From Deltaproteobacteria bacterium UBA1386 (GTDB lineage Bacteria; Desulfobacterota; Syntrophorhabdia; Syntrophorhabdales; Syntrophorhabdaceae): 64,000 nucleotides of DNA. Positions 17,018 to 25,960 of this stretch are shown here, in pieces (the stretch's first letter is position 1; each line of letters begins with the position of its first letter). Below the pieces are notes generated by a model that had not been told where the DNA came from, did not search any database, and saw nothing but the letters and a program-made list of their open reading frames with translations. The translations under genes were made by a program, and so were the position numbers. Location: the NCBI GenBank assembly GCA_002305765.1, contig DBQU01000085.1:1-64000 (forward strand), written 5' to 3'.

Positions 17018-17237
17018 ATGTCTTGCAGGAAGTGACCTTTTGAGCCAAAACCATGGTTTGACCTCCAGTACCACAGCCAAGGTCGGCAATGCTCGATCCC
17101 TCGCGCATATTGCCAATAAAGCTTAACGCCCTCAGCGTTGCTTCCGGGCTTCCCGGGCCTTGACGATCCATACTGGAAAAATATTCGCAAATCAATGCAA
17201 TATCAAAATCGTGAATATTATGGTCTTCATCGCTCAC
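17018..17237 (-). pseudogene. 5' fragment of a class I SAM-dependent methyltransferase
   Basis: A GTG at 17237 with GGAGGAAC 6 bases upstream opens a frame of 66 normal residues: HNIHDFDIALICEYFSSMDR, then SFIGNMREGSSIADLGCGTG, where DLGCGTGGQT is the SAM-binding glycine loop. Similarity ends after TMVLAQ, and the frame runs into the repeat terminus and stops. The remaining ~180 residues are absent, so this is a remnant. Confidence 0.7.
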
Positions 17238-17385
17238 CCTGTGTTCCTCCGAGACCAGTATAGCACAGCGCGTTGACGTGGTACAGATGAGGGCGATCTT
17301 TCCCGGTATCGATGCAGGTTATACAAGTGAGGGGCGGTTGCCCGCCCCTGCACTCATACCGGGAGTCGCGCCGGTGATTGGCGCT

Positions 17386-18906
17386 TTATTTTCTCAGTCT
17401 GAACCGCTGGATCTTCCCCGTGGCGGTCTTTGGAAGTTCGTCTATGAAGAAGACACTCCGGAGCGATTTGTATTTGGGCAGCCGCCCGTTGACGAATTGA
17501 AGGATCTCGTCCTTCAGGCTTTCGTCCGCGGCCTTGTCCCTGTAGTTCTCGTTGAGCGAGATGTAGCCGAAGGCCTTGCTCAGCCCTTCAATTTCGTGTC
17601 CAACGACGGCGGCCTCGTTTACAGCGTCGTGCTGGATGAGCGTGTTCTCTATCTCGACGGGGGAAACCCATATCCCGCCGACCTTGAGCATGTCGTCGCC
17701 CCTTCCCTGATATGTGAAGTAACCGTCTTCTTGCGTGTACATGTCACCCGTCTTGAACCATCCCCCGGGGATGAATTTCTCCGCGTTGTCATCCGGCCTC
17801 ATCCAGTACCCCGGTGTAATGCTCCTCCCGCTTATCACCAGATGGCCCGCTTCACCCGGGGGGAGCTCATTGCCGAGATCATCGACGATCTTTGCCTCGT
17901 ATCCCGGGACCACGCGGCCTGAAGTTCCGGGCCTCACATCGCCGGCCATGTTGGAGATGAAGATGTGCAGGGCCTCCGTGGAGCCGATGCCGTCGAGTAT
18001 CTCCAGCCCCGTCTTCTCCTGCCATTTCCTGAAGATCTCGGGCGGGAGCGCTTCACCCGCGGAAAGGCATAAGCGGATGGACCTGAAATCGTCAGGGCCT
18101 GAGCCGTTCATTCTCTTCAATACCGAGTTGTACTGCGTGGGAACGCCGAAAAAGATGGTGGGCCTGAACGTGACGACGGTTTCCATCACTGCCTCAGGGC
18201 TTGGCGGGGAAGAAAGCAGTACCGTGGAAGCCCCGTGCCTGAAAGGAATGTGGAGGCCGTTACCGAGACCGTACGCGAAGAAGAGTTTGCTCACGGAGAA
18301 ACATATGTCATCTTCCCGTATGCCGAGCACTCCCGTGCCGTAATTGTCGGCAGAGTGGATCATGTCTATGTGCTTGTGCGGTACGCCTTTGGGTTTGCCG
18401 GTGCTGCCGGAACTGTAGAGCCAGAAGGCGATGTCGTCTTCTCGTGCAGGATGTGCCTCGGCTTCCGTTGATGCGTTGTCCATAAGGGTAATGAATTCGT
18501 TGTCGTCAAGGAGCTTGTAGCAGAAGTGTTCCGGCCTGACGGGTGAGGCCTTGCTCTGGCTCCAGGTCACAAGAACCTTTGCCTGGCTGTTCTCGAGCAT
18601 GTACCGGTAATCTTCTTCATTCAGCATGGTGTTGACCGGAATTGGCCAGGCTCCGTATTTGATGCTTCCAAGGAAGGCGTAGATGAACATGGGTGAATCG
18701 GGAAGGACGATCATGACCCGGTCACCCGCTTTCACGCCGAGCTCTTTCAGAACATTGGCGAATCTGTTCACGTTTTCGAGGACAGACCTGTAGGTTGCCT
18801 TTTCTTCCCCGCAATAGACAGCGACTTTGTCGCCGCGTACGGCGGCGTTATGGTCGAGAAGCTCCGATGCAACGTTGAACACCTTTTCCTTTCCGAGATC
18901 TTTCAT
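17386..18906 (-). CDS. Benzoate-CoA-ligase-type aryl/acyl-CoA synthetase (506 aa)
   Basis: Adenylate-forming ligase that activates a carboxylic acid with ATP and CoA. The P-loop is YSSGSTGKPKG, with motif GIGSTEALHIFISN (the HIFISN tail is characteristic of benzoate-CoA ligases), YQGRGDDMLKVGG, and C-terminal PKTATGKIQRF with the catalytic Lys. The family therefore points to benzoate or a hydroxybenzoate, in anaerobic aromatic degradation; the exact substrate is inferred. The ATG at 18906 has GGAGGGAGGAAC upstream. A sigma54 promoter lies 53 bases further up, and the NtrC-type activator and its kinase are the next genes upstream on the same strand. Confidence 0.88.
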   Translation of the reverse strand: MKDLGKEKVFNVASELLDHNAAVRGDKVAVYCGEEKATYRSVLENVNRFANVLKELGVKAGDRVMIVLPDSPMFIYAFLGSIKYGAWPIPVNTMLNEEDYRYMLENSQAKVLVTWSQSKASPVRPEHFCYKLLDDNEFITLMDNASTEAEAHPAREDDIAFWLYSSGSTGKPKGVPHKHIDMIHSADNYGTGVLGIREDDICFSVSKLFFAYGLGNGLHIPFRHGASTVLLSSPPSPEAVMETVVTFRPTIFFGVPTQYNSVLKRMNGSGPDDFRSIRLCLSAGEALPPEIFRKWQEKTGLEILDGIGSTEALHIFISNMAGDVRPGTSGRVVPGYEAKIVDDLGNELPPGEAGHLVISGRSITPGYWMRPDDNAEKFIPGGWFKTGDMYTQEDGYFTYQGRGDDMLKVGGIWVSPVEIENTLIQHDAVNEAAVVGHEIEGLSKAFGYISLNENYRDKAADESLKDEILQFVNGRLPKYKSLRSVFFIDELPKTATGKIQRFRLRK

Positions 18907-18958
18907 TGTTCCTCCCTCCATTGTTGTGGAATGTCTGATCTTCATGGGGATTGTAAAG

Positions 18959-18973
18959 GCAAGGGGCGTGCCA
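18959..18973 (-). promoter_or_regulatory. Sigma54 (-24/-12) promoter of the aryl-CoA ligase gene
   Basis: Read leftward: CTGGCACGCCCCTTGCCTTT. TGGCACG at 18973-18967 and TTGC at 18962-18959 have the correct 4-base gap, an essentially perfect match to the RpoN consensus. Transcription should begin about 18947, leaving a ~40-base leader with the ribosome site. Confidence 0.85.
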
Positions 18974-19068
18974 GAGGGGGCATCCAGAAATAATCCTTCA
19001 ATTACGATATGTTAAGGAACGGGACCATATCGATGAGAAAACGCGGATTTCGAAAAAGCTTTTAATTA

Positions 19069-19092
19069 TTCAAATGTTTTTTAACTATTGAA
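19069..19092. promoter_or_regulatory. Candidate upstream activator site (24-base dyad)
   Basis: TTCAAATG-N8-CTATTGAA is an imperfect dyad (6 of 8 arm positions pair) in an AT-rich patch about 110-130 bases upstream of the sigma54 -12 element. This is the usual distance for an enhancer bound by an NtrC-type activator. It lies just past the 3' end of the activator gene. Confidence 0.45.
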
Positions 19093-19121
19093 AGATCTGA
19101 CCGCCGGAATGACAACGCTTT

Positions 19122-20522
19122 TCAGGAGTGGCGCTGTTTTGATGGGATCCCGTATTGTCGCATTTTTTTGCTCAGCGTCGGTCTCGAGATCCCGAGAGAT
19201 TTGCAGGCTCTCCCGTAGTGCCAGTGGTTTTCCTCGAGGACCCTGAGGATCCTGTCCTTTTCCGTTTCTGCCAGAACGGTACCCTTTCCGGCTTCACCGG
19301 TCTCTTTCCCCCATGTCTCCGGCCTTTCCTCCTTTTCAATGAGGGGGGCGATCGTCGTGTCGAGGATTATACTGCCCTGAGTGTAAATGGCGGCACGCGT
19401 GAGCACGTTCTCCAGCTCCCGCACATTTCCCGGCCACCGATGGTCGATCATCCTGGCGAGGGCGCGCTTCTCAACGTGGGCGATGTTCTTGTCAAGGTCC
19501 CTGTTTATCTTTTTCAGGATGTACTCGACGAGAAGGGGAATGTCTTCTTTTCGCTGTCTCAGGGGAGGGACCTTTATCGCGGCGACGTTCAGACGATAGT
19601 ACAGGTCTTCCCTGAATTTGCCCTCCTTGACCATCGAGGCGAGGTCCCTGTTCGTGGCGGCTATTATGCGGGCGTTGGAACGTATGGGCCTCTCCCCGCC
19701 GACCCGCTGGAACTCCTTTTCCTGGAGGAACCTCAGGAGCTTTGTCTGCACCTCTGGTGGTATCTCGCCCACCTCGTCGAGGAGTATCGTGCCTTTCCCG
19801 GCCAACTCGAACTGTCCTTTCCTGGTCGAGGCGGCGCCGGTGAAGGCCCCTTTTTCGTGGCCGAACAATTCGCTTTCCAGAAGATTCTCCACTATCGCGG
19901 AGCAGTTGATGGCAATAAAGGGCTGGTCCCTGCCGGGGCTGTGGAAATGTATCGCCCGTGCCACCAGTTCCTTGCCCGTGCCGGTCTCGCCTTCGATAAG
20001 GACCGTTACCCTGTTGCCCGAGAGGATCCCGATGGTCTTGAATATCTCCTTCATTTCCCTGGTCCTGCCGATGATGTCCCTCTCTTCGATCTTCTGCGCC
20101 GGACCGATGGTAAGGCCGCTCGTCCTGGTTCTCGAGAGATCCACCGCCCGCTTGATGGCCGCTTCGAGATCGTCGACATCGATCGGTTTGGGTATGTATT
20201 CGAAGGCACCGAGCTTCATCGCCTTTATTGTTGTTCCCATGTCATGGAAGGCGGTAATGATGATGATGTGCGGGGCGTTCTTTTCCTCTTTCAGTCTCTT
20301 CAGTATATCGAGACCGTCGGCGTCCGGGAGCCGGATGTCGAGGACAAGCACCTGGGGTTTGAAGGAGGCCAGTTTCCGGACGCACTCACCACCGTCAACG
20401 GCGCAGCTCACATCGTAGCCCCTCTCTGCCAGGTAGACCTCAAGCAGTTCCAGCGAGGAGGGCTCGTCGTCCACTATGAGCACCTTCGGGGGTGTTTTTT
20501 TATTTTCCGTTCTTTTGTCCAT
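19122..20522 (-). CDS. NtrC-family sigma54-dependent response regulator (466 aa)
   Basis: Receiver domain residues ~13-125 (VLIVDDEPSS acidic pocket; phospho-Asp in VLVLDIRLPD; Lys in YIPKPID). AAA+ domain ~155-390 with Walker A GETGTGKE, the sigma54-contacting loop ESELFGHEKGAFTGA, and Walker B GTILLDEVGE. C-terminal Fis-type HTH (YGRACKSLGISRPTLSKKMR). It is a complete enhancer-binding protein that needs phosphorylation to open sigma54 promoters. It starts 10 bases after the histidine kinase stop, with AAAGGA as ribosome site. The adjacent sigma54 promoter makes the aryl-CoA ligase gene its likely target. Confidence 0.93.
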   Translation of the reverse strand: MDKRTENKKTPPKVLIVDDEPSSLELLEVYLAERGYDVSCAVDGGECVRKLASFKPQVLVLDIRLPDADGLDILKRLKEEKNAPHIIIITAFHDMGTTIKAMKLGAFEYIPKPIDVDDLEAAIKRAVDLSRTRTSGLTIGPAQKIEERDIIGRTREMKEIFKTIGILSGNRVTVLIEGETGTGKELVARAIHFHSPGRDQPFIAINCSAIVENLLESELFGHEKGAFTGAASTRKGQFELAGKGTILLDEVGEIPPEVQTKLLRFLQEKEFQRVGGERPIRSNARIIAATNRDLASMVKEGKFREDLYYRLNVAAIKVPPLRQRKEDIPLLVEYILKKINRDLDKNIAHVEKRALARMIDHRWPGNVRELENVLTRAAIYTQGSIILDTTIAPLIEKEERPETWGKETGEAGKGTVLAETEKDRILRVLEENHWHYGRACKSLGISRPTLSKKMRQYGIPSKQRHS

Positions 20523-20532
20523 GCCTATCCTT

Positions 20533-22047
20533 TCAGCCGGCAGGTATGCTGAAGCTCACACGCATACCCCTTGGGAGTGCGGAGACTACCCGTATGGTCC
20601 CGCCGTGGGCCTCGATGATCTTTTTTGCGTTTGCCAGGCCGAGACCGGTACCCTTTGACTTTTTGCTGAAAAATGGGTCGAATATGTACGGCATGTCTTC
20701 CGGGCCGATCCCGGGACCGTTGTCAGTGATCTCCACACGTACCATCTGTTTTTTGCCTTTTCCGCGGCTCACGGTGATACGGATAAGGCCTTGCCGGCCT
20801 ACTGCCTCGACGGCGTTAAGGAGCAGGTTGATCACTGCCTGTTCCATCTTTTCGGGGTCCATCATGACATGGGGCAGTTTATTCGAAAAGCTCTTTCTGA
20901 TGACTATGTCTTTTTCCATGATCTTCGTTTCGATCACGTCAAGGCAGGAATTGAGGAGGTCCTCCACGGAGGCCGGCTGAAAGTCGTACCTGACGGGTTT
21001 CGCAAAATCGAGCATCTCCGTCACGATGCGGTTCAGCCGTTCCACTTCCTGGGCAAGGATCTCGAGCCGTCTCCTTTCGTTTCCCGTGAAGGCCTTGTTC
21101 TTCAGGAGCATCTGTATGCTCATCCTGGCCGATGAGAGTGGGTTGCGCACCTCGTGGGCGAGGGACGTCGTGATCTGTCCTATGTGGGCAAGGTTCTCCG
21201 CCTCGCGGACCCGTTTCTCGATTTCCATTCTTTCCGTGATGTCCCGGCATATGCCGATGGCGGCCTTTTCGCCTTCGTATACCGTCAGGACCACATTGTT
21301 CTCGGTCAGGAGGCTGCTCCCGTTCCTGTGGAGACGGTTATAGACATAGTGCTCCCTGGATTCCTTTTCCTGCACCCTTCTTTCATAGAGTCTTGTCACC
21401 TCATCCATAGACTGGGGCGCCACGAAATCAGTGAAAGGCCTGCCGATGACCTCTTTGAGGGCATAGCCGTGCATTTCGCCGAATGCTTTGTTGGCGAACA
21501 CTATCCTGCCTCCCCGGTTCACGAAATATCCGTCCCGTATCTCCTCCACGAGTGTCCGGTATTTTGTCTCCGACTCGGCCAACTCCCGCGTCCTGTCCTC
21601 CACCTTGATCTCCAGCATCTGGGAGTAGTCTCGTATTTGCTTTTCAGAAAGGGCCTGGAAGTAGTCGCTGAACCTGTGTATGGTGTAGTTGAGGCAAAGA
21701 TCGAGACGGTTGAGGGCTGCGATGACCTCCGGCACGGATCCCTTCAATTCCCGGACAATGACGGGCATGAACAAGGACCCGAATATCTCGAAGGCTTTTT
21801 GCACCTCTGACAGGGTGAACCCGGTCCGGAACCTCAAATCTCCTATTTCTTCGACCACCTCATCGATTCTGGAATAATCGTTATGCACGAGCGCGGCGAA
21901 ATAGGCGTCAAACGCGGCCGGTATTGTCCTGTGGTATTCCCCGATGGGACGTGCCGAATAGCGGGGACTCGCTTCGGTGCGAAGCTTGCGGATCCATTCC
22001 CTGATCATCCGGTCACGGTTCCGGCTGAGCATATCACCCATATTCAT
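20533..22047 (-). CDS. PAS sensor histidine kinase with RsbRD-like N-terminus (504 aa)
   Basis: Residues 1-140 form an all-helical RsbRD/globin-sensor-like domain, followed by a short coiled coil, a PAS domain (~165-275; YRTLVEEIRDGYFVNRGGRI), a HisKA helix with the phospho-His in SLAHEVRNPLSSARM, and a HATPase domain with N box NLLLNAVEA and G boxes DNGPGIG and GTGLGLANA. No membrane helix is seen, so it is a soluble sensor. It is the first gene of the pair with the NtrC-type regulator, its probable phosphorylation partner. Its signal may be an aromatic acid or the redox state; this is not visible from sequence. Confidence 0.9.
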   Translation of the reverse strand: MNMGDMLSRNRDRMIREWIRKLRTEASPRYSARPIGEYHRTIPAAFDAYFAALVHNDYSRIDEVVEEIGDLRFRTGFTLSEVQKAFEIFGSLFMPVIVRELKGSVPEVIAALNRLDLCLNYTIHRFSDYFQALSEKQIRDYSQMLEIKVEDRTRELAESETKYRTLVEEIRDGYFVNRGGRIVFANKAFGEMHGYALKEVIGRPFTDFVAPQSMDEVTRLYERRVQEKESREHYVYNRLHRNGSSLLTENNVVLTVYEGEKAAIGICRDITERMEIEKRVREAENLAHIGQITTSLAHEVRNPLSSARMSIQMLLKNKAFTGNERRRLEILAQEVERLNRIVTEMLDFAKPVRYDFQPASVEDLLNSCLDVIETKIMEKDIVIRKSFSNKLPHVMMDPEKMEQAVINLLLNAVEAVGRQGLIRITVSRGKGKKQMVRVEITDNGPGIGPEDMPYIFDPFFSKKSKGTGLGLANAKKIIEAHGGTIRVVSALPRGMRVSFSIPAG

Positions 22048-22321
22048 TGTTTGTCCCCTTTATTTCAATAACAGAAGGTTATCATGATTTCCACGGGCAT
22101 GCTACTGAATAGAACAGTCTGCCTTCGGTGGGTCATGCCCGGTCCCTTTCTTCGGATGTCAGATCGCCCCATCCGTCAATTCCTTTGTGCGATCTGCGTA
22201 ACGAGCGGGTTGACACACACCGATTGTGACCTAGATTCTTATAGAAAAGAAGGATAAGAGGGCGACACGTGGCGGTTTTGTGTCTAAGGTTATGAGCGAT
22301 ATGCAGAAATGAGGAGTAATC

Positions 22322-23941
22322 ATGGAAGATTGGAATGCGGTCATATTGGGTCGTATGGAAGACGTACCGGAACCATTTCGTATACCGTCACCCATCGAAC
22401 AGCACGGTTACCTCTGCGATGGCTCTATAAGGGAATGGGCCGGTCCCCGGCAGGATGTAGTGTCGCCGATATGCGAGGCTGCCGGAGACACCCTTCGGCA
22501 GAAGCGGATCGGGGGCTATCCTCTGCTCTCCGAAAGAGAGGCCCTGGAAGCGCTCGACGCGGCATGCAGAGCGTACGACCACGGGCGCGGAGTCTGGCCG
22601 ACCATGCCCGTCGAGGAGCGGATAAAATGCGCAGAGGCATTCGCCTACCGTATGAAGGAGAAGCGGGACGAGGTCGTGAAACTTCTCATGTGGGAGATAG
22701 GAAAGGCGTTGCCCGACGCCGAGAAGGAGTTCGACAGGACGGTGGACTACATCGGTGATACAATTGATGCCCTGAAGAACCTCGATCGACAGTCCTCGCG
22801 GTTCGTGATCGAGCAGGGTGTCATCGGGCAGATCCGTCGTGCGCCGCTCGGTGTGGTACTCTGTGTCGGCCCCTACAACTACCCTCTCAACGAAACCTTC
22901 ACGACCCTGATCCCGGCTCTCATTATGGGCAACGCCGTCATCTTCAAGCCGCCGAAGTTAGGCATACTGCTCCACCAGCCGCTGCTGGAACCGTTCAGGG
23001 ATTCCTTCCCCCCTGGCGTGATCAACACGGTCTACGGCAAGGGGCCGATCGTTCTCGGCCCTCTGATGAGATCGGGGAAAGTCGACGTCCTTGCTTTCAT
23101 TGGCAGCAGTCAGGTGGCGGACATCCTCAGGAAACAGCACCCGAAACCGCATCGACTCCGCTGTGTGCTCGGCCTCGAGGCGAAGAATCCGGGAATACTG
23201 CTCAAGGATGCCGAAATCGATCACGCGGTTCGGGAATGCATCCTGGGCGCCCTGTCCTTCAATGGGCAACGGTGCACCGCGCTGAAGATACTCTTTGTGC
23301 ACGAAGACATCGTTGACGCGTTCCTGACCAAGTTCTGCGACGCGGTGGATGGACTGAAGGCGGGAATGCCATGGGATCGGGGCGTTCAGGTAACGGCCTT
23401 GCCGGAGGATGACAAGACCGGCTATCTTGACGAGTTGATTCGTGACGCTCGTGACAAGGGAGCGCGGGTTGTCAACAAGGGCGGAGGCAGGGTAACAGGT
23501 AACTACATGTCTCCGGCGGTTGTGTATCCCGTTACCAAGGGCATGCGATTATACACCGAGGAGCAGTTCGGCCCTGTCGTTCCTATCGCGACATTCAGGG
23601 ACATTCAGGAACCCATGCAATACGTGATCGAGTCCGATTACGGACAGCAGGTGAGTTTGTTCGGGACAGATCCGGGACTTCTGGCCGGTCTGATAGACCC
23701 TCTTGTCAACCAGGTCTGTCGTGTCAACATCAACAGCCAGTGTCAGAGATTTCCTGATACATTTCCCTTTACCGGAAGAAAGGACTCCGCGGAAGGGACC
23801 CTCTCCGTTTCGGATGCGCTGAGGGTTTTCACCATCAGGACACTCGTGGCTGCCAAGGAAACTGACACGAACAGGAGAATCATCAGGTCAATTGTGACGG
23901 AGAGGCACTCGCGTTTCCTATCCACGGACTTCATCCTGTGA
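22322..23941 (+). CDS. gapN: GapN-type non-phosphorylating glyceraldehyde-3-phosphate dehydrogenase (539 aa)
   Basis: Aldehyde dehydrogenase superfamily enzyme. The catalytic Cys lies in SFNGQRCTALK and the general-base Glu in VLGLEAKNPG. The C-terminal block VNINSQCQRFPDTFPFTGRK then DSAEGTLSVSDALR is characteristic of GapN. The expected reaction oxidises glyceraldehyde-3-phosphate to 3-phosphoglycerate with NADP, giving NADPH but no ATP. The ATG at 22322 has GAGGAG 5 bases upstream. Stands alone between the divergent kinase gene and a small coiled-coil protein. Confidence 0.85.
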   Translation: MEDWNAVILGRMEDVPEPFRIPSPIEQHGYLCDGSIREWAGPRQDVVSPICEAAGDTLRQKRIGGYPLLSEREALEALDAACRAYDHGRGVWPTMPVEERIKCAEAFAYRMKEKRDEVVKLLMWEIGKALPDAEKEFDRTVDYIGDTIDALKNLDRQSSRFVIEQGVIGQIRRAPLGVVLCVGPYNYPLNETFTTLIPALIMGNAVIFKPPKLGILLHQPLLEPFRDSFPPGVINTVYGKGPIVLGPLMRSGKVDVLAFIGSSQVADILRKQHPKPHRLRCVLGLEAKNPGILLKDAEIDHAVRECILGALSFNGQRCTALKILFVHEDIVDAFLTKFCDAVDGLKAGMPWDRGVQVTALPEDDKTGYLDELIRDARDKGARVVNKGGGRVTGNYMSPAVVYPVTKGMRLYTEEQFGPVVPIATFRDIQEPMQYVIESDYGQQVSLFGTDPGLLAGLIDPLVNQVCRVNINSQCQRFPDTFPFTGRKDSAEGTLSVSDALRVFTIRTLVAAKETDTNRRIIRSIVTERHSRFLSTDFIL

Positions 23942-24217
23942 TCGGAAGAACCGTCTCCCCCAACCCCTTTGTTGAGGATCTTTGAGTACGTGTTCCTGGA
24001 AACTCCGTATTGAGTCTTGGGGCATGAAGGGAACATCCGTTGATAAGCAAATAACTCGATCCTCCCGCATTCCAAGTCCTTTCCGCCTGTAAACCAATTC
24101 TACATGTAAAATGAGATTACTAGTTTTTACTTATAATGTGATGCCAATCATGTACTGACATGCGCGGTGTGCTCTATACAATACGATAGACACCACTCAT
24201 CACGACAGGAAGGCCAG

Positions 24218-24565
24218 ATGAAAGACTCATCCAAGACAAGGCAGGAACTGGTCAAAGAGATATCGCTCTTAAAAGAGAGGATCGAGGAATTGGAACAATT
24301 GGAGAGGGAACGCAAAAAGGTGGAGGAGGCCTTACGCGCCAGTCAGGTTCAGGTATCGGACGCGACGGGCGTTACGCTCTCTCAGACGAAGGTCTTAAGC
24401 GGGTTGCTCCACATTTGTTCCTCCTGCAAGAAAATACGCAACGATGATGGAGGCTGGGAACAGATGGAAGAGTACATAAGAAACCATTCAGACGTGGACT
24501 TTTCCCATACCTATTGCCCGGAATGCGCTGAAAAACTGCGTTCTCAACTCCATCAGAAGAAGTGA
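24218..24565 (+). CDS. Small coiled-coil protein with CxxC...CxxC C-terminal module (115 aa)
   Basis: Residues 1-50 form a charged coiled coil (LVKEISLLKERIEELEQLER). The C-terminal ~50 residues (LLHICSSCKKIRNDDGGWEQ and YCPECAEKL) match the Cys-rich tail found at the ends of many delta-proteobacterial PAS/receiver sensor proteins; its four Cys suggest a metal or redox site. Here it occurs without a sensor domain, as a free module or remnant. The ATG at 24218 has CAGGAAGG upstream; an ATG at 24167 has no ribosome site. Confidence 0.65.
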   Translation: MKDSSKTRQELVKEISLLKERIEELEQLERERKKVEEALRASQVQVSDATGVTLSQTKVLSGLLHICSSCKKIRNDDGGWEQMEEYIRNHSDVDFSHTYCPECAEKLRSQLHQKK

Positions 24566-24739
24566 ACGCGAATTCTGCGCAGCATTCCTCCGGGGACAGG
24601 CCGGATCTTGCATATCCAGGGTATCCCAGGGTTCTTTCCCTCGATCATTATCTTGTTATTTTCCATGATACGCGCTAGCATTGACCAGGATACCGCCTGG
24701 GCCGGGAGACCGGTGCGGGCATGAAAGGGAGGACTGGAT

Positions 24740-24784
24740 ATGAGGAATTCCAAGGTGTCGATCATAGGGTCATGTGACCGATGA
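24740..24784 (+). CDS. Short leader ORF (14 aa) overlapping the C45-type hydrolase gene
   Basis: ATG at 24740 is preceded by AAGGGAGGACTGGAT, a better ribosome site than that of the downstream gene. The frame MRNSKVSIIGSCDR ends at a TGA that shares the ATGA with the ATG at 24781. The arrangement suggests translational coupling through a leader peptide. It could also be the remnant of a longer upstream gene. Confidence 0.35.
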   Translation: MRNSKVSIIGSCDR

Positions 24785-25932
24785 CCGGGCTGGCAGATTT
24801 GGAGTTGATATCCTCCTTTGAAGGAGGCAGGCTTTATCGAAGCGGGAAGATCAACGTGCCCGTTCTTCACGGGAGTTATCACCGGATGGGACGTCAGTAC
24901 GGGCATCTGTTGAGCGGCGAACTGAAGAGCCTGTACATGAATGCCGTTGTCGATCACTTTCAGCGGGCCCGCGGCCTTTCCGGCGACGAGATGGACAAGG
25001 CGGCAATGTCCCTGTACCGGTTCTACCCGCGGCGCTTCAAAGATATGATAGGCGGCATGGCGGAGACCTCCGGACTATCCCTGAGAGAACAGATCATGCT
25101 GAACGCGATCGAGTTCTACGGCCTTATGCCCGGATGCTCGGGGATCATCGCCTGGGGTGATTACACAAAGGGGCAGGCTCTGGTTGCGGGAAGGAACTAT
25201 GACTGGTTCGAGGAATATTCCGCATTCGCACAAAGCCTTACCGTAACCGTCTTCAATCCCGACTCGGGCGTTCCCAACGCCATCATCACCTTTGCCGGCG
25301 TGATCTATGCCACGACGGGCCTGAACGCGCGGGGCCTGTTCCTGGAGCTTAACAATGGTCTGCCCTCGGGTGGTTCCCTCAAGTATAATGACCGCGTACC
25401 GGCCATTGTCAATCTGCTGGCCGCCCTCACTGATTGCGGCTCCCTCGACGAGTTGGACGCCTTCTTCAACACGACCAGGACGGAATTCAGCTTCATCGTG
25501 AATGCCGCCGACAGGATGCGGGGAGTCTCCTATGAATGGGCACCCTTCGAGCATCGCCGGAGAGACGGGGATGCGGAAGGGCTGCTGGTCTCGACGAACC
25601 ATTTCGCTCATCCTTCGTGGGGCACAGTCCTGCAGGACCAGGCAGGCTTTGAGACCGTGTTGAGACGGGAGAACCTGCTTGCCCTGGGGCATGAGAGAAA
25701 GGGCAGGATCGATCCGGAGGTCATGGAGGAGATCCTGGATATCCCCATGAACGAAGGCGGTGCCACCTGGCCTGTCGATGGAAGCATGCCATACCGCACA
25801 ACGTACCAGATCGTTGCCGTGCCCGCTTCTTTGCTGTTATGGCTGAAGGTCCCTGGTTTTCAGGAATGGACCGGAGTTGGATTGGAAAGTCTCTTCGAAG
25901 AGAAGCCTCAACGGTATTCCCACCCGTCGTGA
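24781..25932 (+). CDS. C45-family (acyl-CoA:6-APA acyltransferase-like) Ntn hydrolase (383 aa)
   Basis: The pattern VLHGSYHRMGRQYGHLL, then GCSGIIAWG with the likely nucleophile Cys after GMPG-type residues, then GRNYDWFEEY, fits peptidase C45 / penicillin-N-acyltransferase-like Ntn hydrolases. These mature by self-cleavage before the Cys, here LMPG/CSG near residue 118. Substrate unknown; relatives hydrolyse or transfer acyl-amide bonds. No signal peptide, so cytoplasmic. The start is taken as the ATG coupled to the 14-residue leader frame; there is no good independent ribosome site. Confidence 0.75.
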   Translation: MTGLADLELISSFEGGRLYRSGKINVPVLHGSYHRMGRQYGHLLSGELKSLYMNAVVDHFQRARGLSGDEMDKAAMSLYRFYPRRFKDMIGGMAETSGLSLREQIMLNAIEFYGLMPGCSGIIAWGDYTKGQALVAGRNYDWFEEYSAFAQSLTVTVFNPDSGVPNAIITFAGVIYATTGLNARGLFLELNNGLPSGGSLKYNDRVPAIVNLLAALTDCGSLDELDAFFNTTRTEFSFIVNAADRMRGVSYEWAPFEHRRRDGDAEGLLVSTNHFAHPSWGTVLQDQAGFETVLRRENLLALGHERKGRIDPEVMEEILDIPMNEGGATWPVDGSMPYRTTYQIVAVPASLLLWLKVPGFQEWTGVGLESLFEEKPQRYSHPS

Positions 25933-25960
25933 TCAAGGGGGAAGTTCGATGCCGGCAGAT

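Noticed and set aside
19155..20552. Rightward open frame (~465 codons) over the NtrC-type gene
   Set aside because: Antisense shadow of a confidently identified regulator; the peptide has no domain and no start signal.
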